Source of the DNA: Flaviramulus sp.
GTDB lineage: Bacteria > Bacteroidota > Bacteroidia > Flavobacteriales > Flavobacteriaceae
Length of the DNA stretch: 50,481 bases
Assembly: GCF_013001275.1 (NCBI RefSeq)
Contig: NZ_JABDMV010000136.1
Location: 1 to 50,481 of the forward strand
Direction of reading: 5' to 3'
In this document: in pieces, positions 33,467 through 42,800 of the stretch
Layout: each line of letters starts with the position of its first letter
How positions within the stretch are numbered: position 1 is the first letter of the stretch
Made by a program: the position numbers and the translations under genes
Notes under the pieces: model-generated
The model's database searches: none
What the model saw: only the letters and a program-made list of their open reading frames with translations
What the model was told of the DNA's origin: nothing

Positions 33467-33484
33467 AGCATATTTTTATTACTG

Positions 33485-33997
33485 ATGATTTACCGATTTA
33501 GAGTTATTTTAGATAACGACACAGATGAAGACATTTTTCGCGATTTAGAAATTCGTGAAACTGATACACTCGAAGATTTGCATAATATTATTACGCAATC
33601 TTTCGGATTCGATGGCACCGAAATGGCGTCTTTTTATATTAGCGATAATCAATGGAATCAAGGTGAAGAAATTTCACTATTTGATATAAGTGATGGTGCA
33701 CCTGCACGTTTAATGAATGAAACTATACTTAATACTGTTGTTCACGAAATTCAACCAAAATTAATTTATGTGTACGACTTTTTAAGTATGTGGACGTTTT
33801 ATGTTGAACTTGCAGAAATTGTTGATGTAGCCGAGGGTAGTGATTACCCAAACCTAATGTTTGTTCAAGGTCAAGTGCCAGAATCAGCACCAGAAAGAAT
33901 ATTTGAAGCAGACGATGAAGACAATTTTGATGAATTTGAAGATGATATTGATTTAGATGACTACAATAATTTAGACTTTGACGAAAACTGGAATTAA
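33485..33997 (+). CDS. PRiA4-ORF3 / IS1096-passenger-like protein
   Basis: The 170-residue protein MIYRFRVILDNDTDEDIFRDLEIRETDTLEDLHNII (shown only to mark the fold) matches the beta-grasp-like PRiA4_ORF3 family, which databases label IS1096 element passenger TnpR-like. Key stretches are FRVILDND, DTLEDLHNIITQSFGFD, MASFYISDNQW and YVYDFLSMWTFYVEL. The last 35 residues are almost all Asp, Glu and Asn. No transposase or inverted repeat is near, so it is a resident gene rather than part of an element. The function is unknown. Confidence 0.78.
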   Translation: MIYRFRVILDNDTDEDIFRDLEIRETDTLEDLHNIITQSFGFDGTEMASFYISDNQWNQGEEISLFDISDGAPARLMNETILNTVVHEIQPKLIYVYDFLSMWTFYVELAEIVDVAEGSDYPNLMFVQGQVPESAPERIFEADDEDNFDEFEDDIDLDDYNNLDFDENWN

Positions 33998-34004
33998 AAA
34001 AGTA

Positions 34005-35066
34005 TTATCTCAAATTTTCAGGATTAACATTTTCATAATTACGCGTTAAAAATTCTAATGAATGTTGTAGAATTTGCCCCATATTTTTACATTTTTTAAA
34101 CTTCACATCCTGAGTATATTCAAATATTTTCATTTTTAATAAATCTATATTTTCTTCCTTAGATATTGAATCTTCAAGCATACAGGATAAAAGTCGATCG
34201 ATTCTATCATGAAAACTTTTTAGACGTTTTACTAATATTGATCTTTCCTCAGTTTTATATTGGTTTATTGAAAGTTTTTCCATGCTTTCTGATACCAATT
34301 CAACCATCTTTAAATTTTCTTTAAAAAATTGTGGTCTATAAATATTAAATTTTCCTTCGTAAGATTGCTGGTCAAAATCTATTGGTCTTATCTTATAAAC
34401 TACATGGTCAAAATCGTGAGTAGGCACAATTACGTAATTGTACGATCGCATGTCTCCTAAAAGCCTTATCATACAACGCTCATTAAATTTTACAAACTCT
34501 TTTGCAATTTGAGATTTTTCAGATTTATCACATTTTGGTAAAAAATGTTTTATGAATTCATCACCCGGAATTCCAGCAATATGTTCTTCTATTAAAGTAC
34601 TGTTATACACTAAAAAATTTAAATTATATGGCGATAGCATATGCTCGAGTTCTAACCCATAAGCACGCGAAGCATCGGCAGTTTTCACATAAAAATAAGT
34701 GTAATTATCATTTAAAATATTTCTTATTTTTATTCTAAAAGGTTTTGAATTCCCAAAAGTACAGTAATCAATGGCATCAACACTAAGAAATGGTATTGTG
34801 CTTTCATTACCATCAGAATGCAAAATCGTGTATACTTTTTTTAATGATAAATCAATTTCCTCTCTTTCATAATCATTATAATAAACACGAATCCATAGTG
34901 TATCATTATCATCCTTATCATAAACGACAACAGATCCTTGGAACCTTAACAAATCATCATAAAAAATAGGAATTTTTATATTTCTATTATACTCAGTTAA
35001 ATAATCGTTTAACTTTGATGTTATTGGAAAAGAAGGTTTTTTCTTTGAAATTTTTAAATCTTGCAT
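34005..35066 (-). CDS. Unnamed protein with a protein-kinase-like residue pattern
   Basis: No family name is known to me. Start ATG at 35066 is preferred over an in-frame TTG at 35075 because the -7 box ends at 35083. The first 110 or so residues form a strand-rich domain. Then a kinase-like order appears: YFYVKTADASRAYGLELEHML (part: YVKTADAS; Lys 128, Glu 139 or 141), hinge LIEEHIAGIPG (158-168), LLGDMRSYNYVI with Asp 205 and Asn 210 exactly five apart as in D-x4-N catalytic loops, and RPIDFDQQ with Asp 230 in the DFG position. A helical C-terminal domain (about 245-353) follows. It is soluble, with no signal. Kinase activity is inference. Confidence 0.65.
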   Translation of the reverse strand: MQDLKISKKKPSFPITSKLNDYLTEYNRNIKIPIFYDDLLRFQGSVVVYDKDDNDTLWIRVYYNDYEREEIDLSLKKVYTILHSDGNESTIPFLSVDAIDYCTFGNSKPFRIKIRNILNDNYTYFYVKTADASRAYGLELEHMLSPYNLNFLVYNSTLIEEHIAGIPGDEFIKHFLPKCDKSEKSQIAKEFVKFNERCMIRLLGDMRSYNYVIVPTHDFDHVVYKIRPIDFDQQSYEGKFNIYRPQFFKENLKMVELVSESMEKLSINQYKTEERSILVKRLKSFHDRIDRLLSCMLEDSISKEENIDLLKMKIFEYTQDVKFKKCKNMGQILQHSLEFLTRNYENVNPENLR

Positions 35067-35082
35067 AGGCTTCAAACTTATT

Positions 35083-35090
35083 CAAATTTA
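35083..35090 (-). promoter_or_regulatory. -7 box of the kinase-like gene
   Basis: On the minus strand TAAATTTG fits TAnnTTTG, with a TTG 24 bp upstream (35117-35115), slightly long spacing. Confidence 0.45.
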
Positions 35091-35193
35091 AGGTTTTTAT
35101 TAGTAAACTTGTAACAATAATAAAAGACTATCGTCATACTTGAATAACTAACCTTTGCTGATTATTGTAATTTGCAATTAAACCATCTCTAGT

Positions 35194-36096
35194 TTGGAAT
35201 CTATTCTTTCAATTAACAACCTAACTAAAAAATTCGGGTATTTAACTGCTGTTAATGACTTATCGTTTGCCATTAATAAAGGCAATGTATATGGCATTTT
35301 AGGGCCAAATGGCAGTGGAAAATCTACCACACTCGGAATTGTTTTAAATGTTGTTAATAAAACTTCAGGAAATTTTCAATGGTTTGATGGTAATATAACA
35401 ACGCATGACGCTCTTAAAAAAGTTGGTGCGATTATAGAACGCCCTAATTTTTATCCATACATGACGGCGTGGCAAAACTTGAAATTGGTATGTAAAATTA
35501 AAGGCGTTGATTTTAATAAAATAGATGAAAAACTCGAAATAGTTGGGCTTTTAGACCGAAAAGACAGTAAATTTAAAACCTATTCATTAGGTATGAAACA
35601 ACGATTAGCAATTGCTTCTGCCCTTTTAAATGATCCAGAGATTTTAATTCTTGATGAACCAACAAATGGATTGGACCCACAAGGTATTCATCAGATTCGA
35701 GAAATCATTAAACAAATTGCAATTAAAGGAACCACAATTTTATTGGCGTCACATTTATTAGATGAGGTTGAAAAAGTTTGCACGCACGTAGTTGTATTAA
35801 GAAAAGGAGTGAAATTATATTCTGGACGAGTAGACGAAATGATTTCAAGCCATGGTTTTTTTGAGTTAAAATGCAATAAGCAAAATGAATTATTACAGCT
35901 TTTAGAAAATAATAGTGCATTTGGAAAAATTAAAGTCCAAGATCAATTAGTAACTGCTTTTTTAAACGAGCCTATGAAATCTGAAGATTTTAATAAGTTC
36001 TTGTTTAAAAACAATATCATTTTGACACATTTAGTACAACGCAAAGAAAGTTTAGAAGAGCAATTTTTGCAATTAACAGACAACAACCAAAACTAA
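35194..36096 (+). CDS. ABC transporter ATP-binding protein
   Basis: This is the ATPase of an ABC-2 exporter, similar to the BcrA/CcmA-type group. Walker A is GPNGSGKST (37-45), the signature motif is a relaxed YSLGMKQRL near 127-135, Walker B is EILILDEPTNGLDPQG, and the switch His is in LLASHLLDE. A C-terminal extension (about 215-300) is common in this group. The start is TTG at 35194, as no ATG gives the conserved first strand SILSINNLTKKFG. It is followed after 1 bp by its permease. The substrate is unknown. Confidence 0.9.
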   Translation: MESILSINNLTKKFGYLTAVNDLSFAINKGNVYGILGPNGSGKSTTLGIVLNVVNKTSGNFQWFDGNITTHDALKKVGAIIERPNFYPYMTAWQNLKLVCKIKGVDFNKIDEKLEIVGLLDRKDSKFKTYSLGMKQRLAIASALLNDPEILILDEPTNGLDPQGIHQIREIIKQIAIKGTTILLASHLLDEVEKVCTHVVVLRKGVKLYSGRVDEMISSHGFFELKCNKQNELLQLLENNSAFGKIKVQDQLVTAFLNEPMKSEDFNKFLFKNNIILTHLVQRKESLEEQFLQLTDNNQN

Positions 36097-36097
36097 T

Positions 36098-36922
36098 ATG
36101 TTACGACTTTTAAATTTAGAACTTCAAAAATTGTTACTTAATAGAACAAGTAAAATACTCATTTTTGTATCTTTTATTTTGCCTTTTTTCGTAATACTGT
36201 TGTCCTCTTTAAAAATTAATGTTTTCGGTTTTTTTACTTTAGAACTCGGTGAGTTGGGTGTGTTTAATTTTCCTATTATATGGCATTTAACTACTTTTTT
36301 TGCTTCTCAATTCAAATTCTTTTTTGCCATCGTAGTAGTAAGCATGATAGGGAATGAGTATAGCAACAAAACCATTAAACAAAATTTAATTGATGGCTTA
36401 AGTAAAAAAGAATTTATTCTATCCAAATTTTATACGATAGTATTTTTCTCTCTAGTATCAACAATACTTATTTTTTTAATTTCATTATGTATAGGATTGT
36501 ACTATTCTAGCTATAATGAGATTTCAATAATAGTTAGAGAAACCGAATTTTTGCTAGCATATTTTGTTAAATTAATTGGGTTTTTTAGCTTATGTTTATT
36601 TTTTGGAATGCTTGTTAAAAGGTCTGCTTTTGCATTAGCTTTTCTATTCATATTATTTATTTTAGAATGGATCATCTTTGGGATTATGGCATGGAAATTA
36701 GAAGAAAATTTAGCGAGTCAAATCCAAAACTTTTTTCCGCTAAAATCTATGTATAATTTAATAGACCAACCGTTTCAACGAGTTGCTATGACTAAGTTTC
36801 CAGATAAAGCGGAATTGGCTTATGACTACGCTGTACATGGACACGAAATAATCATTGTTTTATGTTGGACTGCGTTATTTATCTTTTTATCGTATAGTTT
36901 ATTAAAAAAGCGGGATTTATGA
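36098..36922 (+). CDS. ABC-2 type permease
   Basis: The 274-residue membrane protein has about six hydrophobic segments and opens MLRLLNLELQKLLLNRTSK, the usual cytoplasmic start of ABC-2 permeases. SMIGNEYSNKTIKQNLIDGLSKKEFILSKF (part: GNEYSNKTIKQNLIDG) is the coupling-helix region common to the family. It ends with RKDL-like basic residues (LLKKRDL). It pairs with the ATPase gene just upstream. Whether it exports a lipid, peptide or other substrate is not known. Confidence 0.87.
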   Translation: MLRLLNLELQKLLLNRTSKILIFVSFILPFFVILLSSLKINVFGFFTLELGELGVFNFPIIWHLTTFFASQFKFFFAIVVVSMIGNEYSNKTIKQNLIDGLSKKEFILSKFYTIVFFSLVSTILIFLISLCIGLYYSSYNEISIIVRETEFLLAYFVKLIGFFSLCLFFGMLVKRSAFALAFLFILFILEWIIFGIMAWKLEENLASQIQNFFPLKSMYNLIDQPFQRVAMTKFPDKAELAYDYAVHGHEIIIVLCWTALFIFLSYSLLKKRDL

Positions 36923-36930
36923 TATCTTTG
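36923..36930 (+). promoter_or_regulatory. -7 box before the 918-residue T9SS protein gene
   Basis: TATCTTTG fits TAnnTTTG and starts just after the permease stop, 20 bp before the next ATG. No clear TTG at -33. It suggests the surface protein gene can be transcribed apart from the ABC genes. Confidence 0.45.
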
Positions 36931-36950
36931 ATAGCTATGCTATTTGAAAG

Positions 36951-39707
36951 ATGAAAAGATTATTTTATTATTTATTTATTTTAACATGTTGTGTTAGTTA
37001 TTCGCAACAAGAAGCTTCAAACTGGTATTTTGGAGAAAATGCTGGTATTAATTTTAATGCTAGTTCAGGTATTGTAAATGCCCTTACTGATGGTGAAGTT
37101 AACACCAGAGAGGGCTGTGCAACTATTTCCGACGAAGATGGGGAACTTTTATTTTATACAGATGGAATAACTATTTATAATAAAGATCATTTTGTAATGG
37201 CGAATGGAGATGGACTTTTAGGTGATTCGTCGAGTACACAATCTGCTATAATTGTTCCATTGCCTAATGATCCCGATATTTATTATGTCTTTACAGTTGG
37301 TTCAAATCAGAATAGAACAGGATTAAAATATTCAATAGTTGATATTTCATTAAATGGAGGTGCTGGTGAAGTGGTGGTAAAAAACAATAATTTACTGAAC
37401 GAATGTGCAGAAAAAATTTCTGCAGTTGTTAAAGATTGTTCTTCTGGATCAATTTGGATTGTTGCTTTGTCAAATTCAAACGGAACTGGCATTGATAATT
37501 TGAATACGTTTTTCGTATATGAACTTTCAACTTCAGGATTAAATAGTAATCCAATAAAATCCTCATTTAATATAACAATTACAGATTCAAGAGGTTATTT
37601 AAAAATTTCTCCAGATGGCACTAAAATGGCTTGTGCAAATATTCAATCAGGTTTATTTCTTTTTGATTTTGATTCTGCTACCGGAAATATTAGCAATGTT
37701 AATCAACTTCAAATATATGACCAGCAAAATAATAAACCATATGGAGTAGAATTCTCACCAGATAGTCAACTCTTATATGTAACATCTACAAATGATTTTT
37801 TTGGTACATTTGACCAAAATGAAAACCCTCAAAATCATACTTCTATACTTTTACAATTTGACTTAAATAGTGTTAATATAGCCGGAACTCAAGTTGTTTT
37901 AGATTCTAGAACACTTTATAGAGGAGGTCTTCAGTTGGGTCCAGATGGAAAAATTTATAGAGCTTTAAGTTCAACCTATAATTCAGGATTACCATTTTTA
38001 AGCGTTATAAATAACCCAAATACTCAGGGTGTCGGTGCGAATTATAGTCATAATGCAATTGTTCTAGGTAATAATAACTCAACACAAGGATTACCTCCTT
38101 TCGTTCAATCATTTTTTACAGAAAAAATGGATATAATCAGAAATGGAACTTCTTCAATTTCATTAAACTTGTGTGAAGGAGAAACTTATACATTAGTAGC
38201 GGATGAGATTCCGGGTGCGCAATATAGTTGGACAAATAATGGTAGAATTATTGTTAATAATACTTATTTTTTGGAAGTTACCGAAGAAGGAAACTATGAG
38301 GTTTCAATTGAAACAGACCCAAATGATTGTAGCACAATCAAAGGAAAAGCAAACGTTAAATATGTTGATTTTCCTGATATTAATAATGTTGTATTAAGAC
38401 AATGCGATGATGATGTTTCAGATGGATTATCCTTTTTTAACTTATCAACTGCTTCCAATGAGGTTTCGAATGGCGACACTGACCTATCTGTTTCTTTTTA
38501 TTTAACTCAAAATGACGCCTTAAATGATCAAAATAAAATAAATACAAATATTTATGAAAATATTTCTAACCCACAAACACTTTATGTTTCTGCTATTAAT
38601 AAAGGACTATTAACGCCTTCAGGAATTGATGAAAATAATTCAGCGCCAACGAGTAACTGTTATAGCTATGCCGAAATACAATTAGAAGTAGTTAGCAATT
38701 CTATTAGTAATATTTCAGTAAATGTATGTGATGAATTAAACTCAGAAGATGGGATTAGCACTTTTAATCTAGAAGACATAACATTAGATATTCAATCTAA
38801 TTATAATATTAGTTTTCCAATCACTTATTACAATACTTTTAATGATGCATTACTACAGCAAGGCGAGCTCGAATTGGAATTCACTAATTCTATTCCATAT
38901 TCTCAAATAATCTTTTCAAGGGTTCAAAATGGTAATAATTGCGTAAGTATAAGTGAAGTTTTGATAAATATTACGCCATTGCCAATTTTAATAGGTGAAG
39001 AAACAACGTATTATTGTTTAAATAATTTTCCAGAATCGAAAGTATTAAATGCCGGATTAATCAATGGGTCAATTGATGATTATACCTATTTATGGTCAAA
39101 TGGTGACACCACATACGAAACTGAAATTAATGCTGCAGGTATTTATACAGTAACAGTATCAAATGCAGATGGTTGTTCTAAACAAAGAACCGTAAAGGTT
39201 GAAAATTCGAATGTAGCAAATTTTGATAATATTGAAGTGCTAGATGCAACTAAAAATAATGTCGTAACTATATTAGTTTCTGGAGAAGGCATTTATGAAT
39301 ATGGATTAATAGATAATGATAATATTATATATGCTCCGTATCAAGAAAGTAGTGTATTTGAGAATGTAAAACCAGGTTTATATAGAATTACGGTTAGAGA
39401 TATTAAAAATAATTGCGGTGAAATAAACACCCAAGTATCAGTTATTGGATTTCCAAAATTCTTCTCACCAAATAATGATGGATTTAATGATACATGGCAA
39501 GTATATGGTGTTTCTGAAATGTTTCAACATAATTCACTTATTTATATTTATAATAGATACGGGAAATTACTAAAACAGCTAAGCCCATTGCAAGATGGTT
39601 GGGACGGCACATTTAATGGAAGTAAATTACCTTCAGATGATTATTGGTTTGCTGTTACGCTTCAAGATGGTAGAATCTTTAAAAATCATTTTACACTTAT
39701 CTATTAA
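36951..39707 (+). CDS. T9SS type B cargo protein with beta-propeller-like N domain
   Basis: A signal peptide (MKRLFYYLFILTCCVSYSQ) leads a 918-residue surface or secreted protein. The N-terminal region (about 20-400) begins EASNWYFGENAGINF and has propeller-like strands (YLKISPDGTKMACAN, PYGVEFSPDSQLLYV, LQLGPDGKIYRALSS). An Ig-like segment follows, then two repeats starting RQCDDDVSDGLSFFNLS (near 483) and NVCDELNSEDGISTFNL (near 593). A second Ig-like part (YLWSNGDTTYETEINAAG) precedes the type B sorting domain from about 834 (PKFFSPNNDGFNDTWQVYG, YIYNRYGKLLKQL, GWDGTFNGSKLPSDDYWF). The domain directs export by the T9SS. Confidence 0.9.
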   Translation: MKRLFYYLFILTCCVSYSQQEASNWYFGENAGINFNASSGIVNALTDGEVNTREGCATISDEDGELLFYTDGITIYNKDHFVMANGDGLLGDSSSTQSAIIVPLPNDPDIYYVFTVGSNQNRTGLKYSIVDISLNGGAGEVVVKNNNLLNECAEKISAVVKDCSSGSIWIVALSNSNGTGIDNLNTFFVYELSTSGLNSNPIKSSFNITITDSRGYLKISPDGTKMACANIQSGLFLFDFDSATGNISNVNQLQIYDQQNNKPYGVEFSPDSQLLYVTSTNDFFGTFDQNENPQNHTSILLQFDLNSVNIAGTQVVLDSRTLYRGGLQLGPDGKIYRALSSTYNSGLPFLSVINNPNTQGVGANYSHNAIVLGNNNSTQGLPPFVQSFFTEKMDIIRNGTSSISLNLCEGETYTLVADEIPGAQYSWTNNGRIIVNNTYFLEVTEEGNYEVSIETDPNDCSTIKGKANVKYVDFPDINNVVLRQCDDDVSDGLSFFNLSTASNEVSNGDTDLSVSFYLTQNDALNDQNKINTNIYENISNPQTLYVSAINKGLLTPSGIDENNSAPTSNCYSYAEIQLEVVSNSISNISVNVCDELNSEDGISTFNLEDITLDIQSNYNISFPITYYNTFNDALLQQGELELEFTNSIPYSQIIFSRVQNGNNCVSISEVLINITPLPILIGEETTYYCLNNFPESKVLNAGLINGSIDDYTYLWSNGDTTYETEINAAGIYTVTVSNADGCSKQRTVKVENSNVANFDNIEVLDATKNNVVTILVSGEGIYEYGLIDNDNIIYAPYQESSVFENVKPGLYRITVRDIKNNCGEINTQVSVIGFPKFFSPNNDGFNDTWQVYGVSEMFQHNSLIYIYNRYGKLLKQLSPLQDGWDGTFNGSKLPSDDYWFAVTLQDGRIFKNHFTLIY

Positions 39708-39812
39708 GAAAAATACTTAAAACCTTATAAACATGCATTTGCCCTATTATTTTTGTATTTCAATCAAAAATAATCTATTTTACAATTATATATAATCTTG
39801 TTAAATCAGGAT

Positions 39813-39820
39813 TATATTTG
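39813..39820 (+). promoter_or_regulatory. -7 box before the 1628-residue T9SS protein gene
   Basis: TATATTTG fits TAnnTTTG, 33 bp before the ATG at 39854. The nearest TTG (39798-39800) is only 12 bp away, so the -33 element is unclear. A second TAnnTTTG match (TATTTTTG, 39748-39755) is further upstream. Confidence 0.4.
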
Positions 39821-39853
39821 CCTAAAATACCCAAATAGGAAAACCTACAGTCT

Positions 39854-42800
39854 ATGAGATTAATTTACTACATCTTGTTTACACTGCTTTTCGGTAGTAA
39901 TTTTGCTTTTTCTCAGAAAATATCAGTAGATGATTCCGTTGATTTACAAACTCTTATACAGGATAATTTAGTTGATGGCTGTGTTCAAATTAATAATATA
40001 AGTACATTTGTTAATGGGAATTCTCATGGTTTTCCGAGTTATGCTTATTTTGACAAGGCAAGCTCCAATTTTCCTTTTCAAAGCGGAATTATGTTATCTA
40101 CAGGGGGCGCACAATCTGGAGGCAACGCAGAAAGAACACCAACCCTTAGCGAAGGCTCCTCAACATGGGGTACTGACCCAGATTTAGAAACGGCATTGGG
40201 CATAACTAATACTGTAAACGCTACATCAATAGAATTTGATTTTGTTTCGATTTCTAATCAATTTCAATTTAATTATCTTCTAGCCTCAGAAGAATATTTT
40301 GGAATTAATCCATGCCAATTTTCTGATGGTTTTGTTTTTCTTATTAAAGAAGCAGGAACAGCGGCTCCATATCAAAATATAGCATTAATACCTGGAACTT
40401 CGACTCCCGTAAACACAAATACAATACATGATGAAATTTTTGGAGTTTGCGCCGCTCAAAATGATCAATACTTTGATGGATACAATGTGGGAGACACTAA
40501 TTATAATGGTCGTACAACAGTTTTAACGGCATTTGGCAATATCTTACCAAATGTTACTTATCACATAAAACTTATAATTGCCGATCAAACAGATGGAACA
40601 TTTGATTCCGCCGTATTTATTGAAGGTGATAGCTTTAGAATTCTAGATTTAGGAGAAGATATTTCTACATGTGCAGGATTTGTAACCCTAGATGCTAATA
40701 TTCAAAACCCCTTGGCCTCTTACGCTTGGTATCTAAATGGTACAATAATTACAGGCGCTATCAATTCTACATATAACGCCACTCAAGACGGCACTTATAA
40801 AGTGGAAGTATCTGTGCCTGTGAATGGCTCGAATTGTGTTGAAGAAGACGAAATTGTTGTCACATTAAATACCGAAGAACCCATTAACCCAATATCAGAT
40901 TATCAATTATGTGATGACCCGAGCGGTGACAGTATTGAAATTTTTGATTTAAGTACTAAAGATGCAGAATTAATTGCAAATATTCCTTTTACAAATTTTG
41001 AGTTTAGTTATCATTTATCGGATTCCGACTCTAGAAACAATTTAAACCCTATAATCGCGCCTATACCTAATACTACAAATCCACAATCGATTTACGTTCG
41101 GATAGATGATTTAGATAGTAACTGTTTTTCATATACTACGTTTAATTTAATTGTTAATCCAGTTCCTGATGTTGTTACACCAACAGATTTAGAAATTTGT
41201 GATGGTGATGATAACCCCGATGGTTATGCTATAATATATTTATCTCAAAAAGATGATGAGATTACTGCTGGTAATAGTGACCTGTTGGTGACATATCACT
41301 ATAACTCAAATGATGCTGATACTGGAAACAATCCTATACCAGTACCATATATTAATACTAATACACCAACGGATCGAGTTTATGTCCGAACTATAAATAC
41401 AACAACTGGGTGTGTAAATACAACCACTTTAGATGTAAATGTTACAATTAGTCCCATAGTAAATCGAGAGACACAATATCTTGACGCCTGTGATACTGAT
41501 TTAGATGGAAATGCCACTTTTGATTTAACAGAAGTGATTGCTGATATATTGGCTGGCTTAACGGGAGCTTCAACTACATTCCATTCAAGCTATACAGATG
41601 CAGAAACGGGCGACAATGTAATTGCGGATGAAACAAATTACGAATTCACCAATGCCGTCTTAGAACCAGGATCTGCAACTATTTATTTGAGGGTTGTAGA
41701 CGATTCAACTGGGTGTTTTTCAATAGTACCGTTTGAAATTCATACCAATTTATTACTTACAGGAACCGATACCGGCGATTTTGCTTTGTGCGATGATAAT
41801 GACGATAGTACAGACACTTTAAATTTCGATTTAAATATTGTCGAAAATTATATTGCAAATGATTTACCCAACCCGATTACAGTAACATTTTTTGAAACTG
41901 AAACAGATAGAGATAATAATACAAATCCTTTAGATAAATCACAGCTGTATGAGGCTATAAGTCCGCAAGTTTTATATATCAGTATTGAAGATGGTAATTG
42001 TATTGAAAATACAGAAATAACTTTATTAGTAAATCCTATACTCTTATTTAGTTTTCAAAGATTTTCATATTGCGATTATGACGATGATGGGATTGCAAGT
42101 ATAGATTTACATTCTTTTGATAGTATATTAACTGGAGGTAACACAAATTTTTCAGTATCGTACTTCCTTACGGATGCAGACGCTCAAAACAATAATACCG
42201 CTAATCAATTACCGCCTTTTTATAACAACACCAATTCTGTAGAAACTCTTTATGCTCGTATTGAAAGTGTAAATTCGGGTTGCGCTACTGTAAACCCATT
42301 CGAAATTGAGGTTTTAGTAGCTCCATCAACTAACCAACCGACAAATATTATTGTTTGTGATAACGATCAAGATGGCTTTTCAATAATAAATCTCAATAAT
42401 AAAATTCCAGAAATAGTTCCGAGTACTGCCGGGTTAAATATTGATTTCTATACATCTTTTGAAGATGCTGACACAAACACAAATACAATACCTGTAGCTG
42501 ATAGAAATGGATATAATACGGATACTAAGACAATATATGTGCGTGTAGAAGATACAGTAAGTGGAACTGGATGTTATGCCATAGTTTCGTTTGAAGTAAT
42601 AGTTAATACATTACCAGATTTCCCTAATATAAGTAATTATCAAATATGTGAAGATGATGGAGATGCTTTTGCAGATTTTTTATTAGTTGAAAAAGATGAG
42701 GAAATTTTAAATGGCCAAACTGGAAAAGAGGTTTTTTACTTTGAAGATTCTGCATTTACAATGCCAATTGATAAAAATGCTATTTACCGAAACACTACTA

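Noticed and set aside
33365-33484. A start for the PRiA4-ORF3-type gene inside ctaA
   Set aside because: The extra 40 residues are an out-of-frame reading of ctaA and lie upstream of the TACCTTTG box. MIYRFRV at 33485 fits the family.
33485-33997. A mobile element, suggested by the IS1096 passenger label
   Set aside because: There is no transposase, no inverted repeat and no target duplication. Only the family name suggests mobility.
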